Below, piece after piece: positions 17,523-26,331 of a DNA stretch of 64,000 nt. The position numbers were made by a program, and so were the translations under genes. The DNA lies in assembly GCA_019635875.1 (NCBI GenBank), contig JAHBYP010000003.1, positions 124,001-188,000 of the forward strand. Direction: 5' to 3'. Positions within the stretch are counted from its first letter, which is position 1. The number at the start of each line of letters is the position of its first letter. Origin of the DNA: Alphaproteobacteria bacterium (GTDB lineage: Bacteria > Pseudomonadota > Alphaproteobacteria > Reyranellales > Reyranellaceae). A model generated the notes under the pieces. The model did no database searches. It was not told the origin of the DNA and worked only from the letters and a program-made list of their open reading frames with translations.

Positions 17523-17586
17523 TGTCATTCCGAGCAGCGAGGAATCTCGTGAAGACCCTGGATCCCTCGCTCCGCTCGGGATGACA
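17523..17586. repeat. Family A palindrome, copy A4 (hybrid arms)
   Basis: The left arm is of the TTCC/GGAAT type (CATTCCGAGCAGCGAGGAATC), while the right arm is of the TCCC/GGGAT type (GATCCCTCGCTCCGCTCGGGATGACA). The arms therefore pair imperfectly, unlike most other copies. Confidence 0.85.
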
Positions 17587-17594
17587 AGCCAGTC

Positions 17595-18074
17595 ATGTCG
17601 CCGATCCGCATCCCCTCCGCCGCCGACGAGGCCGCCCTGCTGGCGCTCAACAACGCGCATGCCGCCGAGCTCTCCGAGCTCGATGCGCGCGAGCTCAGCC
17701 GCCTGCTGGCAATCGCCCTGGCCGCGCGCGTGATCGGCGACGCCGAGGCCTTCCTGCTGACCTTCGACCAGGCCGCCGACTACCACAGTCCCAACTTCCT
17801 GTGGTTCCGCCGGCGCTACGAGCGCTTCGCCTATGTCGACCGCATCGTCGTCGCGCCGACGGCGCGCCGCGGCGGTCACGCGCGACGCCTCTACGAGGAG
17901 TTCTTCGCCATCGCCCGGGTCGCGGGCCACCAACGGGTCTGCTGCGAGGTCAACAGCGATCCGCCCAACCCGGTCTCCGATGCCTTCCATGCACGGCTGG
18001 GCTTCACCGTCTGCGGCGAAGCCCACCTCCCCGACCGCGGCAAGAGTGTACGATATCTGACTCGCGCGCTGTGA
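17595..18074 (+). CDS. GNAT-family N-acetyltransferase
   Basis: 159 residues. VDRIVVAPTARRGGHARRLYEEFF carries the acetyl-CoA pyrophosphate-binding loop (here ARRGGHAR rather than canonical QxxGxG/A), and DAFHARLGFTVCGE is the C-terminal GNAT signature. Close in pattern to small uncharacterised GNATs. It sits after manC behind a family A repeat, so co-regulation with the polysaccharide genes is uncertain. Substrate unknown. Confidence 0.85.
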   Translation: MSPIRIPSAADEAALLALNNAHAAELSELDARELSRLLAIALAARVIGDAEAFLLTFDQAADYHSPNFLWFRRRYERFAYVDRIVVAPTARRGGHARRLYEEFFAIARVAGHQRVCCEVNSDPPNPVSDAFHARLGFTVCGEAHLPDRGKSVRYLTRAL

Positions 18075-18077
18075 GTT

Positions 18078-18229
18078 CCCTTCTCCCCGCGCAGGCGGGG
18101 AGAAGGTGCCGAGCGCAGCGAGGCGGATGAGGGGCTTCTCGCGCAACGACTCCATCGTGGTTGTCGAAACGCCGTGAAGCCCCTCATCCGCCCTTCGGGC
18201 ACCTTCTCCCCGCCTTCGCGGGGAGAAGG
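18078..18229. repeat. Family B long mosaic palindrome, copy B3
   Basis: About 150 bp with the same outer hairpins as B1. Here the left module is GCCGAGCGCAGCGAGGC and the right module GCCCTTCGGGC, the opposite arrangement to B1. The left module contains the 15-nt core CCGAGCGCAGCGAGG of family A. Confidence 0.85.
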
Positions 18230-18243
18230 AAAGGGAGGAGACA

Positions 18244-19347
18244 ATGAAGATCACACGCGTCGAGGCGTTCCAGGTCGCGTGGAATGCCAACGACCGGCCG
18301 CAGCAGCGCAGCGCCTTCGTGCTGGTGCATACCGACGAGGGCATCACCGGAATCGGCGAGGCCTCGCCGATGCAGGGCGGCCGCGCCTCGCTCGGCATGA
18401 TCCGCGACGACATCGCGCCGATGCTGATCGGCCAGGACCCGCTCGACCACGCCGTGCTGCTCGACCAGGCGATGCACACCCTGGTGAAGCTCGGGCCGGA
18501 AGGCGCGCTGACCGGCGCGCTGGCCGCTCTCGACATCGCGCTGTGGGACATCAAGGGCAAGCGCACCGGCCTGCCGATCCACAAGCTGATCGGCGGCGCG
18601 TGGCGGACGGCGATCCCCTTCTACGCCTCGATCGGCGGCAATGGCGATCGCAGCGTCGACGAGGTCTGCAAGGTCGTCGAGCAGCGGCTGAAGGATCAGC
18701 CTGCCGCAGTGAAGATCCGATTCGACAACACGCGCACGTCGCTCGATGCCGACATTCCCGGCGACATCGAGAAGGCCCGCGCCGTGCGCAGGCTGGTGGG
18801 CGACGGCTTCCCGTTGGCCTTCGACGCCAACAACGGCTACTCGATCGGCGGCGCGATACGGGTGGGCCGCGCCCTGGAAGAGCTCGGCTACTGGTGGTTC
18901 GAGGAGCCGGTGCAGCACTACCACGTCAAGGCGATGGGCGAGGTCGCGCAGCGCCTCGACATCACGGTCTCGGCCGGCGAGCAGACCTACACGCTCGCCG
19001 CGCTCGCCGACCTGATCGATTCAGGCGTGCGCATGGTGCAGCCCGACATCGTCAAGATGGGCGGCATCACCGGCCTGCTGCGCTGCGCCGCGCTGGCCCA
19101 TGCGCACGGCGTCGAGCTGGTGCCGCACCAGACGCAGCCGACCATCGGCCATGTCGCCAACCTGCACGTGGTGGCCGCGCTGCTGCAGGGCACGAAGCCG
19201 GCCGAATGGAACGACCCGTCGACACGCACCCACGCGGTGTTCGAGAACCCGCCGGTGCCGGTGAACGGGCTGTTCAAGCTGTCGGACGAACCCGGTCTCG
19301 GCCTGCGCCTCAATGACGCCGAGCTGGCAAGGCGGCGGGTCGATTAA
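18244..19347 (+). CDS. Enolase-superfamily enzyme (mandelate racemase/muconate lactonizing type)
   Basis: 367 residues. The N-terminal capping domain is followed by a TIM barrel with metal ligands in FDANNGYS, FEEPV and SAGEQ. VKIRFD supplies the lysine of the second strand and LVPHQTQP a histidine near residue 300, so a mandelate racemase-type general base pair is plausible. Members dehydrate sugar acids or racemise/epimerise. Substrate cannot be assigned. AAGGGAGGAGACA directly before the ATG is a strong Shine-Dalgarno, part of which abuts repeat B3. It converges on the UDP-glucuronate decarboxylase gene. Confidence 0.88.
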   Translation: MKITRVEAFQVAWNANDRPQQRSAFVLVHTDEGITGIGEASPMQGGRASLGMIRDDIAPMLIGQDPLDHAVLLDQAMHTLVKLGPEGALTGALAALDIALWDIKGKRTGLPIHKLIGGAWRTAIPFYASIGGNGDRSVDEVCKVVEQRLKDQPAAVKIRFDNTRTSLDADIPGDIEKARAVRRLVGDGFPLAFDANNGYSIGGAIRVGRALEELGYWWFEEPVQHYHVKAMGEVAQRLDITVSAGEQTYTLAALADLIDSGVRMVQPDIVKMGGITGLLRCAALAHAHGVELVPHQTQPTIGHVANLHVVAALLQGTKPAEWNDPSTRTHAVFENPPVPVNGLFKLSDEPGLGLRLNDAELARRRVD

Positions 19348-19368
19348 ATCGCCGTCGTCCTGTCGACC

Positions 19369-19472
19369 TCGTCATCCTGAGCGAAGCGAAGGATCTGGCG
19401 GTATCGCGATCACACACCGGCGGGGCGGCCGTTCATGTCACCGCAAGGTCCTTCGCTTCGCTCAGGACGACG
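19369..19472. repeat. Family A palindrome, copy A5 (CCTGAGC/AAGGATC type)
   Basis: Arms TCGTCATCCTGAGCGAAGCG... (from 19369) and ...CGCTTCGCTCAGGACGAC (to 19471) enclose a loop of about 48 nt. Both arms carry the CTGAG/CTCAG and AAGGA/TCCTT variants. It lies between convergent genes. Confidence 0.85.
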
Positions 19473-19495
19473 GGACGAATTGCGGGCGACGCCCA

Positions 19496-20464
<969 letters not shown>

Positions 20465-20529
20465 GGGAAGCTCAGTCCTTCGGACGGGATCGTTGAGGGG
20501 GTCTGGTCGTTGGTTGTCGGTGGTGGAGC

Positions 20530-21336
20530 CTATTGCGCGGCGACGCGCACCCAGGCGGGCGCGCCGGTGCAGATGAAACGGCGGCTCTCGCCCTCGAGCA
20601 CGACGGCGGTCAGCACGCCGCTGGCGAAGGCGCCGGTATCGACGCCGATGCGGTTGGGCCGCACCTCGGGCTGGTCGACCGGCGTATGGCCGTGCACGAC
20701 GACCTTGCCGTGGTCGAGCGCGCTGTCGAGGAAGGTGTCGCGGATCCACAGCAGGTCTTCCTGCCGCTGCGCCGAAAGCGGCACGCCGGGGCGCACGCCG
20801 GCATGGACGAACATGTAGTCGCCGGCCTCGACCGAGGTCTTGAGCGCGCGCAGGAAGGCGACGTGGCTCGCCGGCATGTTCTCGATCATCTGCTGGCGCA
20901 TGTCCTCCCAGCGCGCCAGCCCGATGATCCCGGGCCTGGCGCGCACGCCGTAGCTCAGCAAGGTCGCCTCGCCGCCGTAGCTCGACCAGCTCGGGCCGAT
21001 CGCCGGATCGTCGAGGAACTTCAGCAGCGCCTCGTCGTGGTTGCCCATCAGCCGGACGCTCTCGAAGCCGGGCAGCGGATCGGACATCAGGCAGTCGATG
21101 ACCTCGCGGCTGCAGGGCCCGCGGTCGACATAGTCGCCGAGATAGATCAGCACGTTGCTGCCGTCGTGCGGATGGCGGGTGGCGTCCTCGAGGATGTCGC
21201 TGTGCAACGCCGCCAGCAGGTCGAGGCGGCCGTGGATGTCGCCGATGGCGTATACGCGATAGCCCCCCGGCACGGCCGCGCGTCGCGCCCGCGCCGGTTG
21301 CGTCTTCCTCCCGCCGCCGAACCATTTGCCGAACAT
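20530..21336 (-). CDS. Metallophosphoesterase, serine/threonine protein phosphatase-like
   Basis: 268 residues. The full dinuclear-metal signature of PPP-type phosphatases is present: [33 protein letters not shown] and VHGHTP. The N-terminus [19 protein letters not shown] is short and basic. Bacterial members dephosphorylate proteins or diadenosine polyphosphates; the link to the polysaccharide genes suggests regulation of a tyrosine/serine phosphorylated exporter, but this is inference. I chose the ATG at 21336; the longer frame upstream to 21390 lacks family similarity. Confidence 0.9.
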   Translation of the reverse strand: MFGKWFGGGRKTQPARARRAAVPGGYRVYAIGDIHGRLDLLAALHSDILEDATRHPHDGSNVLIYLGDYVDRGPCSREVIDCLMSDPLPGFESVRLMGNHDEALLKFLDDPAIGPSWSSYGGEATLLSYGVRARPGIIGLARWEDMRQQMIENMPASHVAFLRALKTSVEAGDYMFVHAGVRPGVPLSAQRQEDLLWIRDTFLDSALDHGKVVVHGHTPVDQPEVRPNRIGVDTGAFASGVLTAVVLEGESRRFICTGAPAWVRVAAQ

Positions 21337-21475
21337 TGCGCGCACAGTATCCCGATTCGGCCAATTTTTCCACGGAAGACTTCGCGTCAAACGCCTGTCA
21401 GGCCTAGAGAATCATCCGAATCCGACCGGAATTGCTGTAGCATGCGCGGCCAGCCCGCCAAAGGGGAGGAACGGG

Positions 21476-23029
21476 GTGCAACCCAGGATCATCGCCGACA
21501 TCGTGCGCAAGCACGCCGCCGAGCGGCCGCAGGAGATCGCCGTCGTCTTCGAGGACGTGCCGACGAGCTATGGCGAGCTCGACCGGCGGGCCAGCCAGGT
21601 CGCCAACGGCCTGATCGCCGCGCGGCTCAAACCGCAGGCGCGCGTGGCGCATCTCGACAAGAGCAACGGCGTGTTCTTCGAGCTGCTCTACGGCTGCGCG
21701 AAGTCGAACACGGTGATGGTCTCGGTGAACTGGCGGCTGGCGGCACCGGAGATCGCCCATATCGTCAACGACGCCGAGGCCGAGATCCTGTTCGTCGGCG
21801 AGGAATACTTTGCGGTCGTCGAGAAGATCCGCGACGAGCTCAAGACCGTGCGCACGATCGTCGCCTTCAGCGGCGCGCACCCCGCATTCGAGTCCTTCGC
21901 GCGCTGGCGTGATCGCCAATCGCCCACCGATCCGACGCTGCCGATCGATCCCGACGACGTGGCGGTGCAGTTCTACACGTCGGGCACCACCGGCCTGCCC
22001 AAGGGCGCGCAGATCACCAACGCCAACCTGCTCGAGCTGCTGCCGACCTGGACGCCGACCTGGCACATGGGCCCGGGCGTCGCCAACATCATCGTCCTGC
22101 CGATGTTCCATATCGGCGGCGCCGGCTGGGCGCTGGCCGGCACCTACGCCGGCTGCACCAACTACGTGATGCGCGAGGTCGTGCCGCTGCAGATCCTGCG
22201 GATGATCGAGCAGCGGCGCATCGAGGTGCTGCTGCTGGTGCCGGCGATCATCCTGTTCCTGGTGCAGACGCCGCAGATCCACGAGACCGATCTGTCGTCG
22301 CTGAAGATCATCATCTATGGCGCAGCCCCGATCCCGGCCGAGCTGCTGCGCCAGGCATTGAAGATCTTCCCCTGCGGCTTCCAGCAGGTCTATGGCGCGA
22401 CCGAGACCACCGGCGCGATCACCCTGCTGCCGCCCGAGGATCACGATCCCGACGACCCCAAGAAGCTGCTGTCCTGCGGCTACGCTCAGAAGAACGTCGA
22501 GCTGCGCATCGTCGGCGACGACGGCAAGGATTGCGCGCCCAACCAGGTGGGCGAGATCGCCGTGCGCTCGCGCCAGATCATGAAGGGCTACTGGAAGCTG
22601 CCCGAGGCCACGGCGCGCTCGATGCGCGATGGCTGGTATTTCACCGGCGACGCCGGCTATCTCGACGAGAAGGGCTATCTCTACATCTACGACCGGGTGA
22701 AGGACATGGTGGTGTCGGGCGGCGAGAACATCTATCCCGCCGAGGTCGAGAGCGCGCTGTTCGGCCACCCCGCCATCGCCGACGTCGCGGTGATCGGCGT
22801 GCCCGACGATCGCTGGGGCGAGGCGGTCAAGGCGATCGTGGTCAAGAAGCCCGGCGCCGAGGTCACGCCCGCCGAGCTGATCGCCTGGGCGCGCGAACGC
22901 ATCGCCGGCTACAAGCTGCCGAAATCGGTCGACTTCGTCGAAACCCTGCCGCGCAACCCCACCGGCAAGATCCTCAAGCGCGAGCTGCGCGAGCCGTACT
23001 GGCGCGGCAAGGAACGGCGGGTCAATTGA
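21476..23029 (+). CDS. AMP-forming acyl-CoA synthetase
   Basis: 517 residues of the ANL superfamily: TSGTTGLPKGAQI (P-loop), YGATETTGAI, WYFTGDAGYLDEKGYLYI, DMVVSGGENIYPAEVE hinge and the C-terminal NPTGKILKREL with the catalytic lysine. It activates a carboxylic acid to its CoA ester. The GTG at 21476 is the start, with AGGGGAGGA 6 nt upstream; the frame upstream is open but not conserved. A TTG-started HAD gene overlaps its stop. Medium- or long-chain fatty acids or aryl acids are possible substrates. Confidence 0.92.
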   Translation: MQPRIIADIVRKHAAERPQEIAVVFEDVPTSYGELDRRASQVANGLIAARLKPQARVAHLDKSNGVFFELLYGCAKSNTVMVSVNWRLAAPEIAHIVNDAEAEILFVGEEYFAVVEKIRDELKTVRTIVAFSGAHPAFESFARWRDRQSPTDPTLPIDPDDVAVQFYTSGTTGLPKGAQITNANLLELLPTWTPTWHMGPGVANIIVLPMFHIGGAGWALAGTYAGCTNYVMREVVPLQILRMIEQRRIEVLLLVPAIILFLVQTPQIHETDLSSLKIIIYGAAPIPAELLRQALKIFPCGFQQVYGATETTGAITLLPPEDHDPDDPKKLLSCGYAQKNVELRIVGDDGKDCAPNQVGEIAVRSRQIMKGYWKLPEATARSMRDGWYFTGDAGYLDEKGYLYIYDRVKDMVVSGGENIYPAEVESALFGHPAIADVAVIGVPDDRWGEAVKAIVVKKPGAEVTPAELIAWARERIAGYKLPKSVDFVETLPRNPTGKILKRELREPYWRGKERRVN

Positions 23030-23703
23030 GCATCAGGGCGCTGATCTTCGATTTCGACGGCACCATCCTCGACACCGAGACGCCCGAGTTCGAGTCGTGG
23101 CGGCTGGAATACGCCGTGTTCGGCGTCGAGATGCCGATGGACCTGTGGGTCCAGCTGATCGGCAGCAACACGCAGGGTGTCTTCGATCCCTATGCCTGGC
23201 TCGAGGGCAAGATCGGCAGGGGTCTGGATCGCGAGACGCTGCGGGTGCGCCGCCGCGCGGTGATGATGGACCTGATCGCCGCCGAGCGGCCGCGGCCGGG
23301 CATCGAGGACTGGATGGCCGGCGCCCGCCGGCGCGACCTGGGCCTGGCGATCGCCTCGACATCGCGCCGGCCCTGGGTCGAGCAGCACCTGAGCGCCATG
23401 GGCCTGCTCGAACACTTCGACCATCTCGCCACCGGCGATCTGGTCGAGCATGCCAAGCCGGCGCCCGATCTCTATCTGCTGGCGGCGCAGAAGCTCGGTG
23501 TCGCGCCGCACGAGGCGATCGCCATCGAGGATTCGCGCAACGGCGTCGCCGCCGCCAAGGCCGCCGGCATGTTCACCATCGCCGTGCCCAACGCCATGAC
23601 GGCGGGACTCGATCTGTCGGCCGCCGATCTGCGGGTCGACAGCCTCGCCGCGCTCGAGCTTGGCGAGGCTATCCGGCTGGCAAGCGGTCGGATGTCGTCC
23701 TGA
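23026..23703 (+). CDS. HAD-family hydrolase, beta-phosphoglucomutase/phosphatase type
   Basis: 225 residues. Motif I is IFDFDGTILDTE at the extreme N-terminus, motif II IASTSRRPW, and motifs III/IV KPAPDLYL and AIEDSRNGVAAAKAAG. The helical cap between motifs I and II makes it subfamily I. The start is a TTG at 23026 overlapping the TGA of the acyl-CoA synthetase, implying coupling. The last codons (MSS-stop) already lie in the left arm of family A repeat A6. Probably a small-molecule phosphatase. Confidence 0.88.
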   Translation: MSIRALIFDFDGTILDTETPEFESWRLEYAVFGVEMPMDLWVQLIGSNTQGVFDPYAWLEGKIGRGLDRETLRVRRRAVMMDLIAAERPRPGIEDWMAGARRRDLGLAIASTSRRPWVEQHLSAMGLLEHFDHLATGDLVEHAKPAPDLYLLAAQKLGVAPHEAIAIEDSRNGVAAAKAAGMFTIAVPNAMTAGLDLSAADLRVDSLAALELGEAIRLASGRMSS

Positions 23704-23798
23704 GCGGCAGCGAAGGACCTTGTGGTGGCGCTGTCGGACACAGCGCGGCCGTGTGTCCGCGGTACCACTGGATCCTTCGCTGCGCTCAGGATGACGGG
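23693..23798. repeat. Family A palindrome, copy A6 (overlaps a stop codon)
   Basis: Arms TGTCGTCCTGAGCGGCAGCG... and ...CGCTGCGCTCAGGATGACGG enclose a loop with its own GGACACA/TGTGTCC hairpin. The left arm provides the stop codon of the HAD gene. The repeat sits between convergent genes. Confidence 0.85.
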
Positions 23799-23802
23799 TG
23801 AG

Positions 23803-24480
23803 TCAGGCCGGCACGCCGAGGAAGCTGCGGTCGAGCTTCATGCTCTCGGCGGCGCCCTTCTCCGCCTCGAGCGCGGCGGCGAAGGCCTTGTCGGTGAGCA
23901 TGCGGCGGAAATGCGCTGCAAGCTTCGGGTAGCGCGCCTTGTCGATCTCGTAGCCGAGGTAGTGGAAGTTCACCAGGTTCGAGGCGATGGCGATGTCGGC
24001 GATCGACAGCTGGCCGCCGGCAAAGTAGTCGCCGGCGAGCGCGCCGTCGAGATAGGCCAGCTTCACCGGTGCCACGTCGTCGATGATGGTGGCGACGGCC
24101 GCATTGTCGGTCGGCTCCTTCAGGATGCCCGGGCGGATCACCTTGTTGAAGAACAGGCCGTGCACCACGTCGCGGAAGAGCGTGCCGTCGGCGTATTCCT
24201 CGAACCACAGCGCCTGGGCATGGGCCTTGGCGTCCTGCGGATGGATCGACGGCGCCGGATGGACGCGCTCGAGATAGGCGCAGATCACGGTAGAATCGGC
24301 CAGCCTGAAGCCGTCGATATCGGCCACCGGGATCTTGCCGGTGGGGCTGAGCTCGGCCCAGTTCGCCGGCGGGTTGAAAGGCACGACGGGCTCGACGCGG
24401 AATTGCAGGCCCTTGAGCAGAGCGGTGACGATCACCTTGCGGGTGTGCACCGAGACGGGGACGCCGTAGATGGTCAGCAT
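23803..24480 (-). CDS. Glutathione S-transferase family protein
   Basis: 225 residues. The N-terminal thioredoxin-fold domain has MLTIYGVPVSVHTRKV, a cis-proline region GKIPVADIDG and the glutathione-contacting ADSTVICAYLE. The C-terminal helical domain contains GGQLSIADIAIAS, the conserved N-capping motif. It probably conjugates or isomerises electrophilic compounds in the cytoplasm. It is followed upstream (on its own strand) by a MerR-type regulator gene 104 nt away, which may control it. Confidence 0.9.
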   Translation of the reverse strand: MLTIYGVPVSVHTRKVIVTALLKGLQFRVEPVVPFNPPANWAELSPTGKIPVADIDGFRLADSTVICAYLERVHPAPSIHPQDAKAHAQALWFEEYADGTLFRDVVHGLFFNKVIRPGILKEPTDNAAVATIIDDVAPVKLAYLDGALAGDYFAGGQLSIADIAIASNLVNFHYLGYEIDKARYPKLAAHFRRMLTDKAFAAALEAEKGAAESMKLDRSFLGVPA

Positions 24481-24531
24481 GGTTCTATCCTCTTTCGCCC
24501 CCGGAGTTGCGCAGGGACGCGTGTCCCCGTT

Positions 24532-24553
24532 CCGGGAGCGGGGGCGCTCCCGG
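24532..24553 (-). terminator. Hairpin between merR-like gene and GST gene
   Basis: CCGGGAGC and GCTCCCGG form an 8-bp stem around a 6-nt loop of mostly G. No T-tract follows on either strand, so it may only pause or protect the regulator transcript. Confidence 0.35.
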
Positions 24554-24584
24554 TCGAATGCTTTCTGTCGCTGTGTCGCGGCTT

Positions 24585-25400
24585 CTAGCCGGTGCGCTCC
24601 ACCGGGAACTGGATCTCGACCACCATGTCGCCGCCCTGGAACGGCGGCTCGAGGAACACCTCGCGGCAGGGCCCGCAGATGCTCAAGCCGTTGGCCTCGA
24701 TCCATTGGCCGAGCGCTCCGAAGGCGCGATGGCTGTCGAGATCGGCGTCGCGGCGCACGATCGCGGCCATCGACGGCACGGCTGGCAACTCACCGAGGCT
24801 GAGCGCGCGGCCGTCGGCCAGCGCCACGCGGCGATTGATGGCGCGCGTCAGGCTGAAGCCGATCTCCAGGTCGAGCCGCTCGTCGTCGAAGTCGGAATGC
24901 GCCAGCACGGTGAGCCTGTCGCGCGACGCTTCGGGCACGCGCGCGCTCACCTCGCGCAAGGTGGCGATCACCGGGTCGAGGCCGGCGAACTGCGCGCGGA
25001 TGGCGAGGAAGGGCTGCGCCGCCACCGGCTTGAGCAGGACATCGAAGCTGCGACTGCCGTCACCCTCGTCGATCTGGCGCAGGCGGGCCTCGATGCGCCG
25101 CAGCCGCTCCTCGCCCTCGCGCAGCTCGGCCTCGACCTCGGCCTTCTTCAGCGCCAGCATGCGGCGGATTTCGTCGGTCGAGATGTCGTCGTCGACGAAG
25201 CGCGCGATCTGGTCGAGCGCCAGGCCGAGATCCTTCAGCGCCAGGATGCGGTTGAGCCGCGGCAGCTGGGCGGCGCTGTAGAAGCGGTAGCCGGTCTGCG
25301 GGTCGATGCGCTGCGGGTGCAGCAGCCCCAGCCCGTCGTAGTAGCGCAGCAGGCGCGCCGAGACGCGCGCGATCTGCGAGAACTCGCCGATCCTGAACAT
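24585..25400 (-). CDS. MerR-family transcriptional regulator with GyrI-like effector domain
   Basis: 271 residues. The N-terminal winged helix MFRIGEFSQIARVSARLLRYYDGLGLLHP followed by TGYRFYSAAQLPRLNRI is canonical. A coiled coil spans roughly residues 75-115 and the rest resembles a GyrI/BltR multidrug-binding domain, so it should twist promoter DNA on binding an organic ligand. It may control its own operon and the GST downstream, plus the VOC gene upstream on the same strand. A dyad suited to a MerR protein lies 44 nt upstream. Confidence 0.92.
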   Translation of the reverse strand: MFRIGEFSQIARVSARLLRYYDGLGLLHPQRIDPQTGYRFYSAAQLPRLNRILALKDLGLALDQIARFVDDDISTDEIRRMLALKKAEVEAELREGEERLRRIEARLRQIDEGDGSRSFDVLLKPVAAQPFLAIRAQFAGLDPVIATLREVSARVPEASRDRLTVLAHSDFDDERLDLEIGFSLTRAINRRVALADGRALSLGELPAVPSMAAIVRRDADLDSHRAFGALGQWIEANGLSICGPCREVFLEPPFQGGDMVVEIQFPVERTG

Positions 25401-25443
25401 CGCGGGAACGCCTCCAGCCGTTGAGCCGGAGGCGACCTTGCGG

Positions 25444-25460
25444 CTTGACGCTACGTCAAG
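25444..25460 (-). promoter_or_regulatory. Candidate MerR operator
   Basis: CTTGACG-CTA-CGTCAAG is a perfect 7-nt inverted repeat with a 3-nt centre, 44 nt upstream of the MerR-family start. MerR-type operators overlap the -35 region with this kind of dyad, and TTGACG fits a -35 hexamer. Autoregulation is inferred. Confidence 0.55.
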
Positions 25461-25481
25461 GTCAAGCGGGTTTTTCGGCCC

Positions 25482-26177
25482 CTACTCCGCCGCGATCTGG
25501 ACCGGCGGCGTGGTCTCGCTGCGCACCCGCGTATATTCCTCGTCGGACATCGCCACCATCTGCTTGTAGCGCGCCTCGGGGTAGATCATGTGCGGCTTGG
25601 CCGGATCGATGGCCGGCTGCGGCAGCGGCTTGCCGCTGTCGTTGCGGTAGGAGGCGGGCTGCTTGAAGCGCGCCAGCTCGGCCTCGCTGATGCCGGCCAG
25701 GCGCACCACCTCGGGATCGATCCAGGCGCGCGCGTCGATCGCAGCGGCCGAGGTCGACAGCTCGAGGCTGAGGTTCTCGGGTCCGGCGAAGTAGATCGAC
25801 TTGCAGAAGCCGTGGTCGATCGGGCCGAAGACGATGATGCCGCGCGAGCGGATGCGGTCGCGCATCGCCAGCAGCTCGGCGTCGTCCTTCACGTTCAGCG
25901 CCAGGTGCTGCATCACGCCCGGCGCGCAGGGCGCGCCGGCATTGCCGGAATGGGTGACGCCGATCTCTGGCTTGACCTTGGCGATGTCGGGCGACTGCAC
26001 GAAGGCAATCGAGCAGGTGTCGTTGAGCTTCACGAAGCCGTGCCAGGCGCCCTTCACGCCGTGCATCCAGTAGAGCGCCACCAGCTCGGTGCCCAGCACG
26101 TCGCTGAAGAAGGCGATCTGCGTCTTGATGTCGGCGGTGGTGACCGCGAGGTGATGCAATCCGTCGGGTTTGGTCAT
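25482..26177 (-). CDS. VOC-family (glyoxalase/extradiol dioxygenase-like) protein
   Basis: 231 residues. Metal ligands of the vicinal oxygen chelate fold are visible: HHLAVTTADI (first His), VMQHLALNV (second His) and ENLSLELS (Glu), which matches an Fe/Zn-dependent member. The C-terminal ~60 residues after WIDPEVVRLAG are an extension seen in some dioxygenase-like members. Start at 26177 is supported by GGAGGA 7 nt upstream. It precedes the MerR gene on the same strand. Substrate unknown; catechol-type cleavage or lyase activity are possible. Confidence 0.85.
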   Translation of the reverse strand: MTKPDGLHHLAVTTADIKTQIAFFSDVLGTELVALYWMHGVKGAWHGFVKLNDTCSIAFVQSPDIAKVKPEIGVTHSGNAGAPCAPGVMQHLALNVKDDAELLAMRDRIRSRGIIVFGPIDHGFCKSIYFAGPENLSLELSTSAAAIDARAWIDPEVVRLAGISEAELARFKQPASYRNDSGKPLPQPAIDPAKPHMIYPEARYKQMVAMSDEEYTRVRSETTPPVQIAAE

Positions 26178-26331
26178 GGTTTCGTCCTCCCGCTGGGTTG
26201 CCGCCATGGTGCGCCCGTCGCCCGTGGCGGTCCAGTAGGCACTGATCCGTGACCGGATTGTGTTGAACATGTCCGCAGTTGTGCCCGATCGCCGCGGCGC
26301 TATGGTGCGCCGATCCCGGCGAGGAACCCGT

